Source: JAGPCK01 sp964535575 (GTDB lineage: Bacteria; Bacteroidota; Bacteroidia; UKL13-3). Taken from it: DNA of 64,000 nt. Where the stretch lies: contig CAZHTC010000009.1 in the NCBI GenBank assembly GCA_964535575.1, forward strand, positions 40,674-104,673, written 5' to 3'. Position numbers and translations under genes: made by a program. Below the pieces are notes generated by a model that made no database searches, was not told the origin of the DNA, and saw only the letters and a list, made by a program, of their open reading frames with translations. Below, piece by piece: positions 26,004 through 34,109 of this stretch. The first letter of the stretch is position 1. Each line of letters opens with the position of its first letter.

Positions 26004-27086
26004 ATGAGAACGTTTTTCGCAGGTTTATTAATTGTATTTTCATTAGGGACAGTAGCGCAAACCACTACCGTTCAGTTTGAAAAAAAAGAAATTGATTTAG
26101 GAACCATTAAAGAGGTTGACGGTACTAAAACCGTGGTGTTTGTGTTTAAAAATACCGGCAAATACCCAATGTCGCTCCGCAATGTGGTAAGCCCGTGTAA
26201 TTGTACGGTACCTAAGTGGAGCAAGGATACCATTTACCCAGGTAAAACGGGAAGCATTGAAGCACGGTTTGACCCTGCCGGCAGAGCGGGTTCATTTGCA
26301 AAAGCCATAACTGTGTTAATGAACAATACCACCGAAGAATTTGATGCCCTAACCATCAAAGGGGTGGTAGAACCTAAAGAAATGCCCGTAGCCATGAAAT
26401 ATCCGAGCCAGATTGGTAACCTGCGGATGGAAACCGATCACCTCACATTTGGGAATATCCGGAACAACTCAAAAGATACCGTTGAAATGAAAATTTATAA
26501 TGATGGTTTTTCTACCATCACTTTTTTACGTATTGACGGACCTGATTATGTAACGTATGAATATCCGGCTGAACTGAGACCAAAAACAGAGGGAATTTTA
26601 CGAGCCGTGTTTGACGGAACCAAAACCAAGGACCTGGGCCAGCAGTTTTTTAAAGTTACCATTACCACCAACGACAAGGATAATCCATACAAATACTTAT
26701 ACAATACCGCAAATATTCTTGACTACTTTCCGCCTATGAGCAAAAAAGACTCGCTCTCGGCTCCGCGGGCCAAATATGATAAAACACATCATAACTGGGG
26801 CACCATTAAGCAAGGCGAAATGATGACTGTAAATTTTATGATTACCAACGTTGGTAAAAGTGATTTGGAAATCAAACAAACTAAGGCAAGTTGCGGGTGC
26901 ACGGCTTCTAATCCAATGAAAACTCTACTGAAAAAGGGAGAAACCACCCGCATTGAAGTGCGCTACGATTCAAAAGGAAAAAGCGGGCACGAAAACAAAG
27001 CCATTTATATTTACACAAACGACCCTTTTAATCCTGTTGTAACCCTCACCATTGCGGGTGAGGTGGAGGTTCCGGCAACTAAATAA
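26004..27086 (+). CDS. Secreted DUF1573 (ASH-like repeat) protein
   Basis: A 360-residue protein with a signal peptide (MRTFFAGLLIVFSLGTVAQ). It contains DUF1573 modules of about 100 residues: the first has IDLGTIKEVDGTKTVVFVFKNTG followed by SPCNCTVPKWSK; the last has HNWGTIKQGEMMTVNFMITNVG followed by ASCGCTASNPM. A middle copy lacks the C-x-C pair. These Ig-like modules often mediate binding in the periplasm or at the surface. I chose ATG 26004 over a TTG at 25992 because the signal peptide begins there. The HtrA protease gene starts 16 bases downstream and is probably cotranscribed. Confidence 0.85.
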   Translation: MRTFFAGLLIVFSLGTVAQTTTVQFEKKEIDLGTIKEVDGTKTVVFVFKNTGKYPMSLRNVVSPCNCTVPKWSKDTIYPGKTGSIEARFDPAGRAGSFAKAITVLMNNTTEEFDALTIKGVVEPKEMPVAMKYPSQIGNLRMETDHLTFGNIRNNSKDTVEMKIYNDGFSTITFLRIDGPDYVTYEYPAELRPKTEGILRAVFDGTKTKDLGQQFFKVTITTNDKDNPYKYLYNTANILDYFPPMSKKDSLSAPRAKYDKTHHNWGTIKQGEMMTVNFMITNVGKSDLEIKQTKASCGCTASNPMKTLLKKGETTRIEVRYDSKGKSGHENKAIYIYTNDPFNPVVTLTIAGEVEVPATK

Positions 27087-27102
27087 ATTTACGATTAATA
27101 AT

Positions 27103-28557
27103 ATGAATACGAAACGATTTTTATTGTTAACCACAGGTATTGGTTTTTTAAGTGGAGTGCTTGGTGCATTTACATTTCAGCAACTTAAACCCACTGACGC
27201 GACTGCTTTTCTTCAGCACAATAATCCCGGAGTTTCTCCGGTAAGCAGGGTAAATTATAATCACACCTCGTTAGAAGGGACAAGTTTTGTGAAGGCATCG
27301 CAAATTTCAACTCCGTGTGTGGTGTTTATAAAAACACTTTCAAATGCGCGCATGCAGCAACAAGATCCGTTTTTCAATTGGTTTGGAGATTTTGATTTTT
27401 TTGGTCAGCGCGGGCCCGTAAGTTCATCCGGTTCGGGAGTTATTCTCTCGGCCGATGGGTATATTGTTACCAATTTTCATGTGGTAAAAGGAGCTGATGT
27501 GATTGAAGTTGTGCTGAACAACAATAAGCACAATTATAAAGCAAAGGTGATTGGCACCGACCCATCCACCGATTTGGCTCTGTTGAAAATTGAAGCGAAA
27601 AACCTGCCTCATATTGCAATGGGCAATTCAGATAATGTAACGGTGGGAGATTGGGTAGTGGCTGTAGGAAATCCGTTTAACCTTACCTCAACCGTTACCG
27701 CAGGTATTGTAAGTGCAAAAGGAAGAAATATCAATATTGTCAATAACCAGTTTCCCATTGAGTCGTTTATTCAGACAGATGCAGCCATTAATCCAGGTAA
27801 CAGCGGTGGTGCATTGGTTGACTTAAACGGACAGTTGGTGGGCATTAACACCGCCATTGCAAGTAATACCGGATCATACAATGGGTATGGGTTTGCCATT
27901 CCGGCCAATATTGTAGCGAAAATTGTGAAAGACCTGATTGAATTTGGCGAAGTACAACGAGGCTTTACTGGATTAAACATCAGAGATATTGATGGCGAAC
28001 TTTCGGATAAACTCCATTTGGAAGGGGATAAGGGCGTGTATGTGGAGTTTGCCGTAGAAGATGCTCCCGGATACAATGCCGGCATTAAAGAAGGCGATGT
28101 AATTATTAAAGTTGATAATAAGGATATTGACAGCAAAGCCATTTTTGATGAGCAGATAAGTTACCATCGCCCGGGCGAAAAAATTCCTATGGTGCTGCTA
28201 CGCTCCGGAAAACCGATGGCCGTTACCGTAACCCTTATTAACCGGAAGGATAATGATGCCATTATGAAAAAAGGATCGGTAAGTTCAACCGTGCTGGGAG
28301 CCGATTTTCAGTTTATTTCCAAGGCCGAGAAAGAAAAGCTGGGTGTGAGCAGCGGCATTCGTATAAGCAATGTACGAGGAGGGCGCATGCGCAGTATGAA
28401 TTTGCCCGAAGGATTTGTAATTACCGCACTCAATAAAAAAACATATACCAACCTCGATGAGTTTATACGGGATATGGAAAACGTACGCGGACAAATTCTG
28501 ATTGAAGGCGTGTACCCCAATGGTGGAAGGGGAGTTTTCTCGTTTTATTCCTACTAA
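27103..28557 (+). CDS. Periplasmic HtrA/Deg serine protease
   Basis: A 484-residue trypsin-fold protease for envelope protein quality control. An uncleaved anchor or signal sequence covers residues 1-26. The catalytic triad is visible: His126 in TNFHVVKG, Asp157 in STDLALLKIE and Ser234 in NPGNSGGALVD. A first PDZ domain (about residues 285-375, including GVYVEFAVEDAPGYNAG) and a second degenerate one (about 395-480, containing GIRISNVRGG) follow. ATG 27103 is chosen because the longer frame overlaps the DUF1573 gene. It would be expected to respond to envelope stress, although no sigma-E-type site was identified. Confidence 0.92.
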   Translation: MNTKRFLLLTTGIGFLSGVLGAFTFQQLKPTDATAFLQHNNPGVSPVSRVNYNHTSLEGTSFVKASQISTPCVVFIKTLSNARMQQQDPFFNWFGDFDFFGQRGPVSSSGSGVILSADGYIVTNFHVVKGADVIEVVLNNNKHNYKAKVIGTDPSTDLALLKIEAKNLPHIAMGNSDNVTVGDWVVAVGNPFNLTSTVTAGIVSAKGRNINIVNNQFPIESFIQTDAAINPGNSGGALVDLNGQLVGINTAIASNTGSYNGYGFAIPANIVAKIVKDLIEFGEVQRGFTGLNIRDIDGELSDKLHLEGDKGVYVEFAVEDAPGYNAGIKEGDVIIKVDNKDIDSKAIFDEQISYHRPGEKIPMVLLRSGKPMAVTVTLINRKDNDAIMKKGSVSSTVLGADFQFISKAEKEKLGVSSGIRISNVRGGRMRSMNLPEGFVITALNKKTYTNLDEFIRDMENVRGQILIEGVYPNGGRGVFSFYSY

Positions 28558-28593
28558 CATTAACAGGGTGTAGCTGATTTAAAAATCAGGTTG

Positions 28594-28601
28594 TACCTTC
28601 G
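28594..28601 (+). promoter_or_regulatory. Near-consensus -7 element before kdsA
   Basis: TACCTTCG differs from TAnnTTTG at one base and ends 4 bases before ATG 28606, another near-leaderless arrangement. Confidence 0.4.
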
Positions 28602-28605
28602 CAGC

Positions 28606-29427
28606 ATGCTTACATCATTAAAAGCGGGTAATACCGAATTGCTCACCGATAATTTCTTTTTGCTTGCCGGCCCATGTGTGGTGGAAAGTGAAGAGGTTTG
28701 TTTTACCGTAGCATCGCATATGAAAGAACTTTGCGCACGGTTAAACATTCCATATGTGTTTAAAGCTTCTTATCGTAAGGCCAATCGTTCGCGCCTCGAT
28801 TCATTCACCGGAATTGGGGATGAAGCGGCTTTAAAAATCATCAAAAAGGTGTGTGCCGAGCTGGATTTGCCTTCGGTTACCGATATTCACGAAAGCGATG
28901 AAGCCGCCATGGCTGCGGAATATGTGGATGTATTGCAGATACCCGCCTTTTTGTGTCGCCAAACCGATTTGCTGGTTGCTGCTGCCAAAACAGGTAAAGT
29001 GGTAAACATCAAAAAAGGACAATTTTTGTCGCCTGAGTCTATGAAATTTGCCACCGATAAAGTGAAAGAATCGGGGAATAACCAGATTGCCCTTACCGAG
29101 CGCGGCACCATGCTTGGGTACACCGATCTGGTGGTGGATTACCGGGGTATTCCCACTATGCAAAAATTAGGGTACCCCGTTATACTTGATATTACCCATT
29201 CCCTGCAGCAGCCCAACCAAAGCAGCGGTGTAACGGGTGGCTTGCCTCAGCTCATAGAAACCATTGCCAAAGCCGGCATTGCCACTGGCGCGAATGGTAT
29301 TTTTATGGAAACCCATCCCGACCCCAAAAATGCCAAATCTGACGGTGCCAATATGCTGCCTCTGGCACAAACCGAAGCCCTGCTAACTAAATTGGTGGCC
29401 ATTAAAAAAACCATTAATACGTTTTAG
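28606..29427 (+). CDS. kdsA: 3-deoxy-D-manno-octulosonate 8-phosphate synthase
   Basis: A 273-residue TIM-barrel enzyme condensing arabinose 5-phosphate with phosphoenolpyruvate to make KDO-8-phosphate, a precursor of lipopolysaccharide inner core. Motifs: LAGPCVVES near residue 22, FKASYRKANRS near residue 52, PAFLCRQTDLL, KKGQFLSPE, TERGTMLGY, DITHSLQQPN and METHPDPKNAKSDG. The LAGPC Cys and the DGAN near the end are consistent with a metal-dependent type, though I have not modelled the metal site. ATG 28606 matches family starts. The presence of KDO synthesis supports a Gram-negative envelope. Confidence 0.94.
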   Translation: MLTSLKAGNTELLTDNFFLLAGPCVVESEEVCFTVASHMKELCARLNIPYVFKASYRKANRSRLDSFTGIGDEAALKIIKKVCAELDLPSVTDIHESDEAAMAAEYVDVLQIPAFLCRQTDLLVAAAKTGKVVNIKKGQFLSPESMKFATDKVKESGNNQIALTERGTMLGYTDLVVDYRGIPTMQKLGYPVILDITHSLQQPNQSSGVTGGLPQLIETIAKAGIATGANGIFMETHPDPKNAKSDGANMLPLAQTEALLTKLVAIKKTINTF

Positions 29428-29487
29428 TTTTTACTGCTTTGTCCTTTAAATCCTCGTTTGTTTAATGGGGTAGGAGTATTTTCTTTT

Positions 29488-30021
29488 TTAATAGCAGTAT
29501 AAATCAAATCTTCCTTCAGATACTTTTACCGAAGAAGTACCAAATGCATTAAAAAGTGAAAAACTAAACGTGCCTGAAACAATCCGGTTGATGCTGTCAA
29601 GCCGAGTAATGTTATAGTAAAAATAATTTTCGGGGTTTTGGTTTGTTTGAGTGTCTGATGTATATCCACCAGATTTATTAGTTATAACGCACCAATCGTC
29701 AGGAAAATTTTTGTAGCTGATAAAATACACCCCGGGTTTGTGTATTTTGTTGGTGCATAATGTTATGTTGTCATACGTATATGGATCGTTTGGGTCCTTC
29801 GGATTAAGAAAACACCTAATGAACAAAACCCCATCGTGGTAATTAGATTCTATCCAGGGTGTTTCTGTTGGCCAGGCTTTGCCATTTATTAAGCAGCCAA
29901 ATGTGCCTGCACCATAGGAGGTGGCTGGAGGGAGCTTATTTATCTCGGCTTCCTCTTTTTTACAATGCAGCCCAAGGCTTGCAAAAGCAACAAGTACCAA
30001 TACGATTTTGCCCGGGTACAT
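29488..30021 (-). CDS. DUF6252-like lipoprotein
   Basis: A 177-residue predicted lipoprotein. The N-terminus MYPGKIVLVLVAFASLGLHCKKEE has a lipobox-like LGLHC with Cys at residue 20. The mature part has FGCLINGKAW and ends with DSINRIVSGTFSFSL and VSEGRFDLYC, a pattern seen in DUF6252-like lipoproteins of Bacteroidota. Its role is unknown. It starts 8 bases after the stop of the caspase-like gene, so both are on one transcript with the caspase first. The tight linkage makes a functional link (partner, inhibitor or surface anchor) conceivable but unproved. Confidence 0.7.
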   Translation of the reverse strand: MYPGKIVLVLVAFASLGLHCKKEEAEINKLPPATSYGAGTFGCLINGKAWPTETPWIESNYHDGVLFIRCFLNPKDPNDPYTYDNITLCTNKIHKPGVYFISYKNFPDDWCVITNKSGGYTSDTQTNQNPENYFYYNITRLDSINRIVSGTFSFSLFNAFGTSSVKVSEGRFDLYCY

Positions 30022-30029
30022 GCAACAGG

Positions 30030-31718
30030 TTATTCGGTATCCATTACACAGCGCACGGGCAGGGCCGTGTTCTTTTTGCTGTTAATAATCATCACATCAT
30101 TATTGCGGCTGTCGAGGTAGGTGTTCCAGGCATATCCGGTATTAAAATTTGAACAACTCCAAAACATGGTTTCGGTCATGTAAAAATCGTACACCCCGTT
30201 TTTGTCTTTCCATCCTGTTAGTTGTACTGCCATGCTGTTGCTTTGCGATGTGGTAAGGGCTGTGTAGGCTTCGTCAAATGTACCTTTGTGCCCTCCTAAG
30301 TTATTCAGCAGTTCTTCCCATTCGTCAATGGTAGGTAAATGCCATCCTTCGGGGCACACTTCGGTAGATATATTCCATTCATACAATCGTCCATAGTTTC
30401 TGCAATTGGTATTGGTGTCCTCGTAGCAATAGCTTCCTTCTTCGGTTACAAAATTCAGGTTTTGTGCCATCCAGGTTTGGTTCTCTATTTTTACAATTCG
30501 GTAACGTTGTTTATCGCGCGGGTCGGTAAAATAATTTTTTGCATCGGCAGCCGCAGCCTTCAATTTGCTTTTAGCACTTAATTTCACCGTTTGATCTTTT
30601 ATCACATTGGTATTATAGGCCCAGTATTCCTGTCCGCGTATTTCTATGCTGTGCGAGCCAATGGCAATATTGTTTACCGGGGTGGTGGTACCTCCGTTTA
30701 TCGGCCCCAGTTTTTGCCCGTCAATATATAAATCACCGGTAATTTCCGAATTAATTTCAATTGTGCCATAGCCAGCAATTTCCTGCGCGCGCCCCATTTG
30801 TACCTGTTTTACCGGAACGGCAGCTACAGCCTGCTGCTGATTTACCATACGGCCTCCACCGGCATTGGGTACGTTGCCGGTAAGCACAAAAACCACATCG
30901 CCTTTATCTAATGAAGGATGACGTATTTTGCCATATTGCGGATGCTGGTTGTTATAGCTGTAGTTAACCACATTGTTTTGTAAAAACTCGCCCATCTCGG
31001 TTCCGGTAAGGTAGCCATCGCCATTGGCATCGCTAAAAGGAGTGGTGAGTGCCTGTACAAACTGCTCTCTGAAAATACTTTTATCGGGCACGGTTTCATT
31101 CTCGTCTCCACTGGTAATAAATTGCCTTACGGGCATCGAAATTTTGTAGGAAATAGCTTCGGGCACGGCACGGGTCATGGCAAATAAGGCACCCGAAAAA
31201 CAGGCATCAAAAATAAAAATGGCATGTTTAGATTGTATGCGTTTGGCATAAATTTCAATCTGTCCCATTTCCATAGCCGTTTTTTGAAACAGCGGTAAGT
31301 TGTTGTTGGGGTTGGGTGCATTTGAAGGGACAATATATCCGAGTTTGTCGCCATATGAGGTTTTAACCGTGTGCCCATGCCCCGCAAAGTAAATAACCAG
31401 ACGGGCATTTTCTTCCTGACCATACTGGCTTATAAATTCCGAGAAGGCATCATCCATCATTTCTTTGGTAAGGTTAATTTTGGTTACCACGTTAAATCCG
31501 TGTTTTTCCAAAGCGCCCTGCACAGCCACCACATCGTTTTGTACTCCGGGCAAATCAGGCCAACCATTGGTGTAATCGCTAATGCCAATAATTAAGGCAT
31601 GGCTTTGCTGGTACAATGTGGTGGGTTGATTTCCGATATTCATCATTACGGGGGCTATGCCTCGTTGCTGTGCAAACATCAGAGCCGGACAAAACAAAAG
31701 AAGTAGAAGTTTTCGCAT
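30030..31718 (-). CDS. Secreted caspase-like protease with EF-hand loop, PEGA and FISUMP domains
   Basis: A 562-residue protein with signal peptide residues 1-17 (ending MFAQ). Residues about 36-255 are a C14 caspase fold: HALIIGISDY, His114 in FAGHGHT and Cys173 in DACFSGA. Residues 230-241 read DANGDGYLTGTE, a complete EF-hand calcium loop. Residues about 317-385 resemble a PEGA domain (IEINSEITGDLYIDGQKLG). From about 395 a FISUMP domain follows (TWMAQNLNF, NYGRLYEWN, CPEGWHLPTIDEW). The substrate is unknown; metacaspase-like cleavage after Arg or Lys is the family expectation. The start at 31718 was chosen for the signal peptide. Operonic with the downstream lipoprotein. Confidence 0.88.
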   Translation of the reverse strand: MRKLLLLLFCPALMFAQQRGIAPVMMNIGNQPTTLYQQSHALIIGISDYTNGWPDLPGVQNDVVAVQGALEKHGFNVVTKINLTKEMMDDAFSEFISQYGQEENARLVIYFAGHGHTVKTSYGDKLGYIVPSNAPNPNNNLPLFQKTAMEMGQIEIYAKRIQSKHAIFIFDACFSGALFAMTRAVPEAISYKISMPVRQFITSGDENETVPDKSIFREQFVQALTTPFSDANGDGYLTGTEMGEFLQNNVVNYSYNNQHPQYGKIRHPSLDKGDVVFVLTGNVPNAGGGRMVNQQQAVAAVPVKQVQMGRAQEIAGYGTIEINSEITGDLYIDGQKLGPINGGTTTPVNNIAIGSHSIEIRGQEYWAYNTNVIKDQTVKLSAKSKLKAAAADAKNYFTDPRDKQRYRIVKIENQTWMAQNLNFVTEEGSYCYEDTNTNCRNYGRLYEWNISTEVCPEGWHLPTIDEWEELLNNLGGHKGTFDEAYTALTTSQSNSMAVQLTGWKDKNGVYDFYMTETMFWSCSNFNTGYAWNTYLDSRNNDVMIINSKKNTALPVRCVMDTE

Positions 31719-31813
31719 GTATCCCGGTTTAAGTTTAACCAAAGTTACAAACTTTTAGCAATTAGAAAAATTTTTTCCGAACCATGGACTTAGGAACAAA
31801 GAGTTGAAATCGG

Positions 31814-31841
31814 TTAAAAGCAGCTTAAAGGCACTGCTTTT
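31814..31841 (-). terminator. Possible terminator after the acetyltransferase gene
   Basis: AAAAGCAG (31817-31824) pairs with CTGCTTTT (31834-31841), an 8-bp stem located 10 bases after the minus-strand gene's stop and followed on that strand by TTTAACC. Confidence 0.5.
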
Positions 31842-31850
31842 ACTATGAAC

Positions 31851-32354
31851 TCAATACATTTTCTGCATGAGGGTAACATCAAGCAGATGCCCGAATTTTT
31901 TGCCCACCTGTTTAAGGATACCTACCGTTTCAAACCCCATTTGGGTGTGTAAATGAATGCTTATTTCATTGCCCTGCGTAATGCGTGAAATTACCGTATG
32001 CAGTCCGCCTTGTTTGCCGTGTTCAAGCACTTGCTGCATTAACTGCCGGCCAATTCCCCGGCCTCTGAAATCCTTGTGAATATACACCGATATTTCGGCC
32101 GTATCATCGTAAGCAGCCCGATCACTCCAGCGGGAAAGGGAGGCCCAGCCAACTACTGTTTCATTTATGAGGGCAACTACCACCGGATATTTTTGCGAAT
32201 GCTGTGCCAGCCATAACCTGCGGTTTTCGGACGTTTTTTCTTCGGTATCAAACGTGGCAGTGCCATGCCTTATGGCATCGTTGTAAATATCCGTAATGGC
32301 GGGTAAATCGGTTTCCTGTGCTTTTCTGATTCGTAACTGATCAGAAGAGACCAT
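31851..32354 (-). CDS. GNAT acetyltransferase, phosphinothricin-acetyltransferase-like
   Basis: A 167-residue acetyl-CoA-dependent N-acetyltransferase of the pat/bar-like group. It starts LRIRKAQETDLPAITDIYNDAI, has TATFDTEEKT, VVGWASLSRW, and the acetyl-CoA loop FRGRGIGRQLM. TQGNEISIHLHTQMGFETVG is typical of these enzymes. They acetylate phosphinothricin-like or methionine sulfoximine substrates, or unknown amines. ATG 32354 gives a 14-nt overlap with the upstream deoxynucleoside kinase gene, so coupled expression is likely. Substrate not decidable here. Confidence 0.85.
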   Translation of the reverse strand: MVSSDQLRIRKAQETDLPAITDIYNDAIRHGTATFDTEEKTSENRRLWLAQHSQKYPVVVALINETVVGWASLSRWSDRAAYDDTAEISVYIHKDFRGRGIGRQLMQQVLEHGKQGGLHTVISRITQGNEISIHLHTQMGFETVGILKQVGKKFGHLLDVTLMQKMY

Positions 32355-32955
32355 TGATTTCGGTTTCAATTTTATTGATTACAATTCCTAAATCTTCCGG
32401 TTTATCGGCATAATTCAGGTTATCAATATCAATAATAAGAAGCTTTCCTTTTTTATACGTAGAAATCCATGCTTCGTAGCGTTCATTCAATCTGCGCAGG
32501 TAATCCAGTCGTATGGAATCTTCGTAGTCGCGACCACGTTTTTGAATATTATTTACAAGAGTAGGAATGGAAGCGCGCAGGTAAATTAATAAATCGGGGC
32601 CTTTAATAAATTTATTGAGCAACTCAAACAGGCGCGAGTAATTATCAAAGTCACGGGTGCTCATTAATCCCATGGCATGCAGGTTGGGGGCAAAAATAAA
32701 AGCGTCTTCGTAAATGGTACGATCCTGAATAACTGTTTTTTTTCCTTCACGAATTTTCATGATGGTATTGAAACGGCTGTTTAGAAAATAAATCTGCAGG
32801 TTGAACGACCAACGCTGCATTTCTTCGTAAAAGTCGCTGATGTACGGATTGTCTTCTACATCTTCATAATGTGGCTCCCATCCGTAATGTTTGGCTAAAA
32901 GGGAGGTTAAGGTGGTCTTTCCCGACCCTATATTACCGGCTATGGCTATGTGCAT
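32341..32955 (-). CDS. Deoxynucleoside kinase (deoxyadenosine/deoxyguanosine type)
   Basis: A 204-residue P-loop kinase that phosphorylates deoxynucleosides for salvage. The P-loop is GNIGSGKTT (residues 7-15), the ERS-equivalent motif is QDRTIYED, and the LID arginines are in KRGRDYEDSIRLDYLRRL. WEPHYEDVEDNPYISDFYEEM is typical of dNKs in Bacteroidota and Firmicutes. The next minus-strand gene (acetyltransferase) overlaps its end. Specificity between dA, dG and dC cannot be set. Confidence 0.88.
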   Translation of the reverse strand: MHIAIAGNIGSGKTTLTSLLAKHYGWEPHYEDVEDNPYISDFYEEMQRWSFNLQIYFLNSRFNTIMKIREGKKTVIQDRTIYEDAFIFAPNLHAMGLMSTRDFDNYSRLFELLNKFIKGPDLLIYLRASIPTLVNNIQKRGRDYEDSIRLDYLRRLNERYEAWISTYKKGKLLIIDIDNLNYADKPEDLGIVINKIETEINGLF

Positions 32956-33021
32956 GTAACAAATAAAATTGATTGAACTGAAATTTTAAAATTTTCAAAT
33001 CGAATTGTGTATAAATACCTG

Positions 33022-34029
33022 TTAAAACTTAGGGAATCCAATGGCTTCTCTCACTTCTTTCATGGTAGCTGCAGCGCTTACATGCGCTTTCTCAGCACCT
33101 TCACGGACAATTTTGGCCAAATAGGCTTCATCTGCTCTGATGGCGGCAATTTTTTCCCTTACGGGTGTTAAAAAGTTCACCATATCCTCGGCCAGTTGTT
33201 TTTTCATATCTCCATATCTTATGGTGCAATCGGCATGGGCCTGCGTGAACTTTTGTAACGTGTCGGGCTCCGAAACCATTTTCATCAGGTGAAAAAGATT
33301 TTGTACCGATGGGGCAGGAGTGCTGTTGGGTACAGCGGGGCCGGCATCGGTTACGGCACGCGCTATTTTTTTACGGATGATTTCAGGGGTATCTATCAGG
33401 TTAATTACATTGGCATCCCCATCGCTCTTGCTCATTTTCCCTTCGCTTTGCAGTCCGGGTACTTTTATCAGTTGATTTCCGTAATTAAAAGCAAATGGTT
33501 CGGGAAAAATTTCTTTTCCGTATATGCGGTTAAACCGGTTGCCAAAGGTACGTGCCATTTCAAGGTGCTGCTCCTGATCTTTTCCCACAGGAACTTTAAG
33601 TGCTTTATGAATGATGATATCGGCTGCCATCAGTACCGGATAGGTAAGCAGTCCGGCATTCACATTATCTGGCTGCGTACGCACTTTTTCCTTAAACGAA
33701 GCCACACGCTCCAGCTCGCCTTTGTAGGCATGCATATTCAGCAGCATGTAAAGTTCGGGTATTTCTTTCAAATCGCTTTGAACGTAGAGCGTGCACAAAT
33801 CCGGATTAATACCGCAGGCAAGGTATTCGGCCAGCACTTGCTTTACAGTGTTCTGTAAATCGGCCGGCTTGGGGTGGGTGGTTAACGAATGGTAATCGGC
33901 AATAAAAAAATAGCACTGATACTCGTGCTGCATTTGCACAAAATTTTTAACGGCACCCAGATAATTACCTAAATGTAAATTTCCGGTGGGTCGTATGCCG
34001 CTTACTACTATTTCTTTTGATGAATTCAT
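33022..34029 (-). CDS. trpS: Tryptophanyl-tRNA synthetase
   Basis: A 335-residue class Ic synthetase attaching tryptophan to tRNA-Trp. The HIGH-like motif is PTGNLHLGNYLGA near residue 13, and the KMSKS loop is GKMSKSDGDA near residue 200. VPVGKDQEQHLEMAR and YPVLMAADIIIH are also characteristic. The start at 34029 gives the usual short N-terminus; the longer frame adds ten unsupported residues. It lies alone between the kinase and glycosyltransferase genes. Confidence 0.95.
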   Translation of the reverse strand: MNSSKEIVVSGIRPTGNLHLGNYLGAVKNFVQMQHEYQCYFFIADYHSLTTHPKPADLQNTVKQVLAEYLACGINPDLCTLYVQSDLKEIPELYMLLNMHAYKGELERVASFKEKVRTQPDNVNAGLLTYPVLMAADIIIHKALKVPVGKDQEQHLEMARTFGNRFNRIYGKEIFPEPFAFNYGNQLIKVPGLQSEGKMSKSDGDANVINLIDTPEIIRKKIARAVTDAGPAVPNSTPAPSVQNLFHLMKMVSEPDTLQKFTQAHADCTIRYGDMKKQLAEDMVNFLTPVREKIAAIRADEAYLAKIVREGAEKAHVSAAATMKEVREAIGFPKF

Positions 34030-34109
34030 GCAGGCGCGAAGATAAGAGAAGTTACTCAATTATGCTTGTCGAATATACCCGGTTTTTTATATCCTAGCCA
34101 CCTTTTTCC

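Noticed and set aside
33289..33858. 189-codon plus-strand frame antisense to trpS
   Set aside because: The trpS frame has full-length family motifs; the antisense frame has none.
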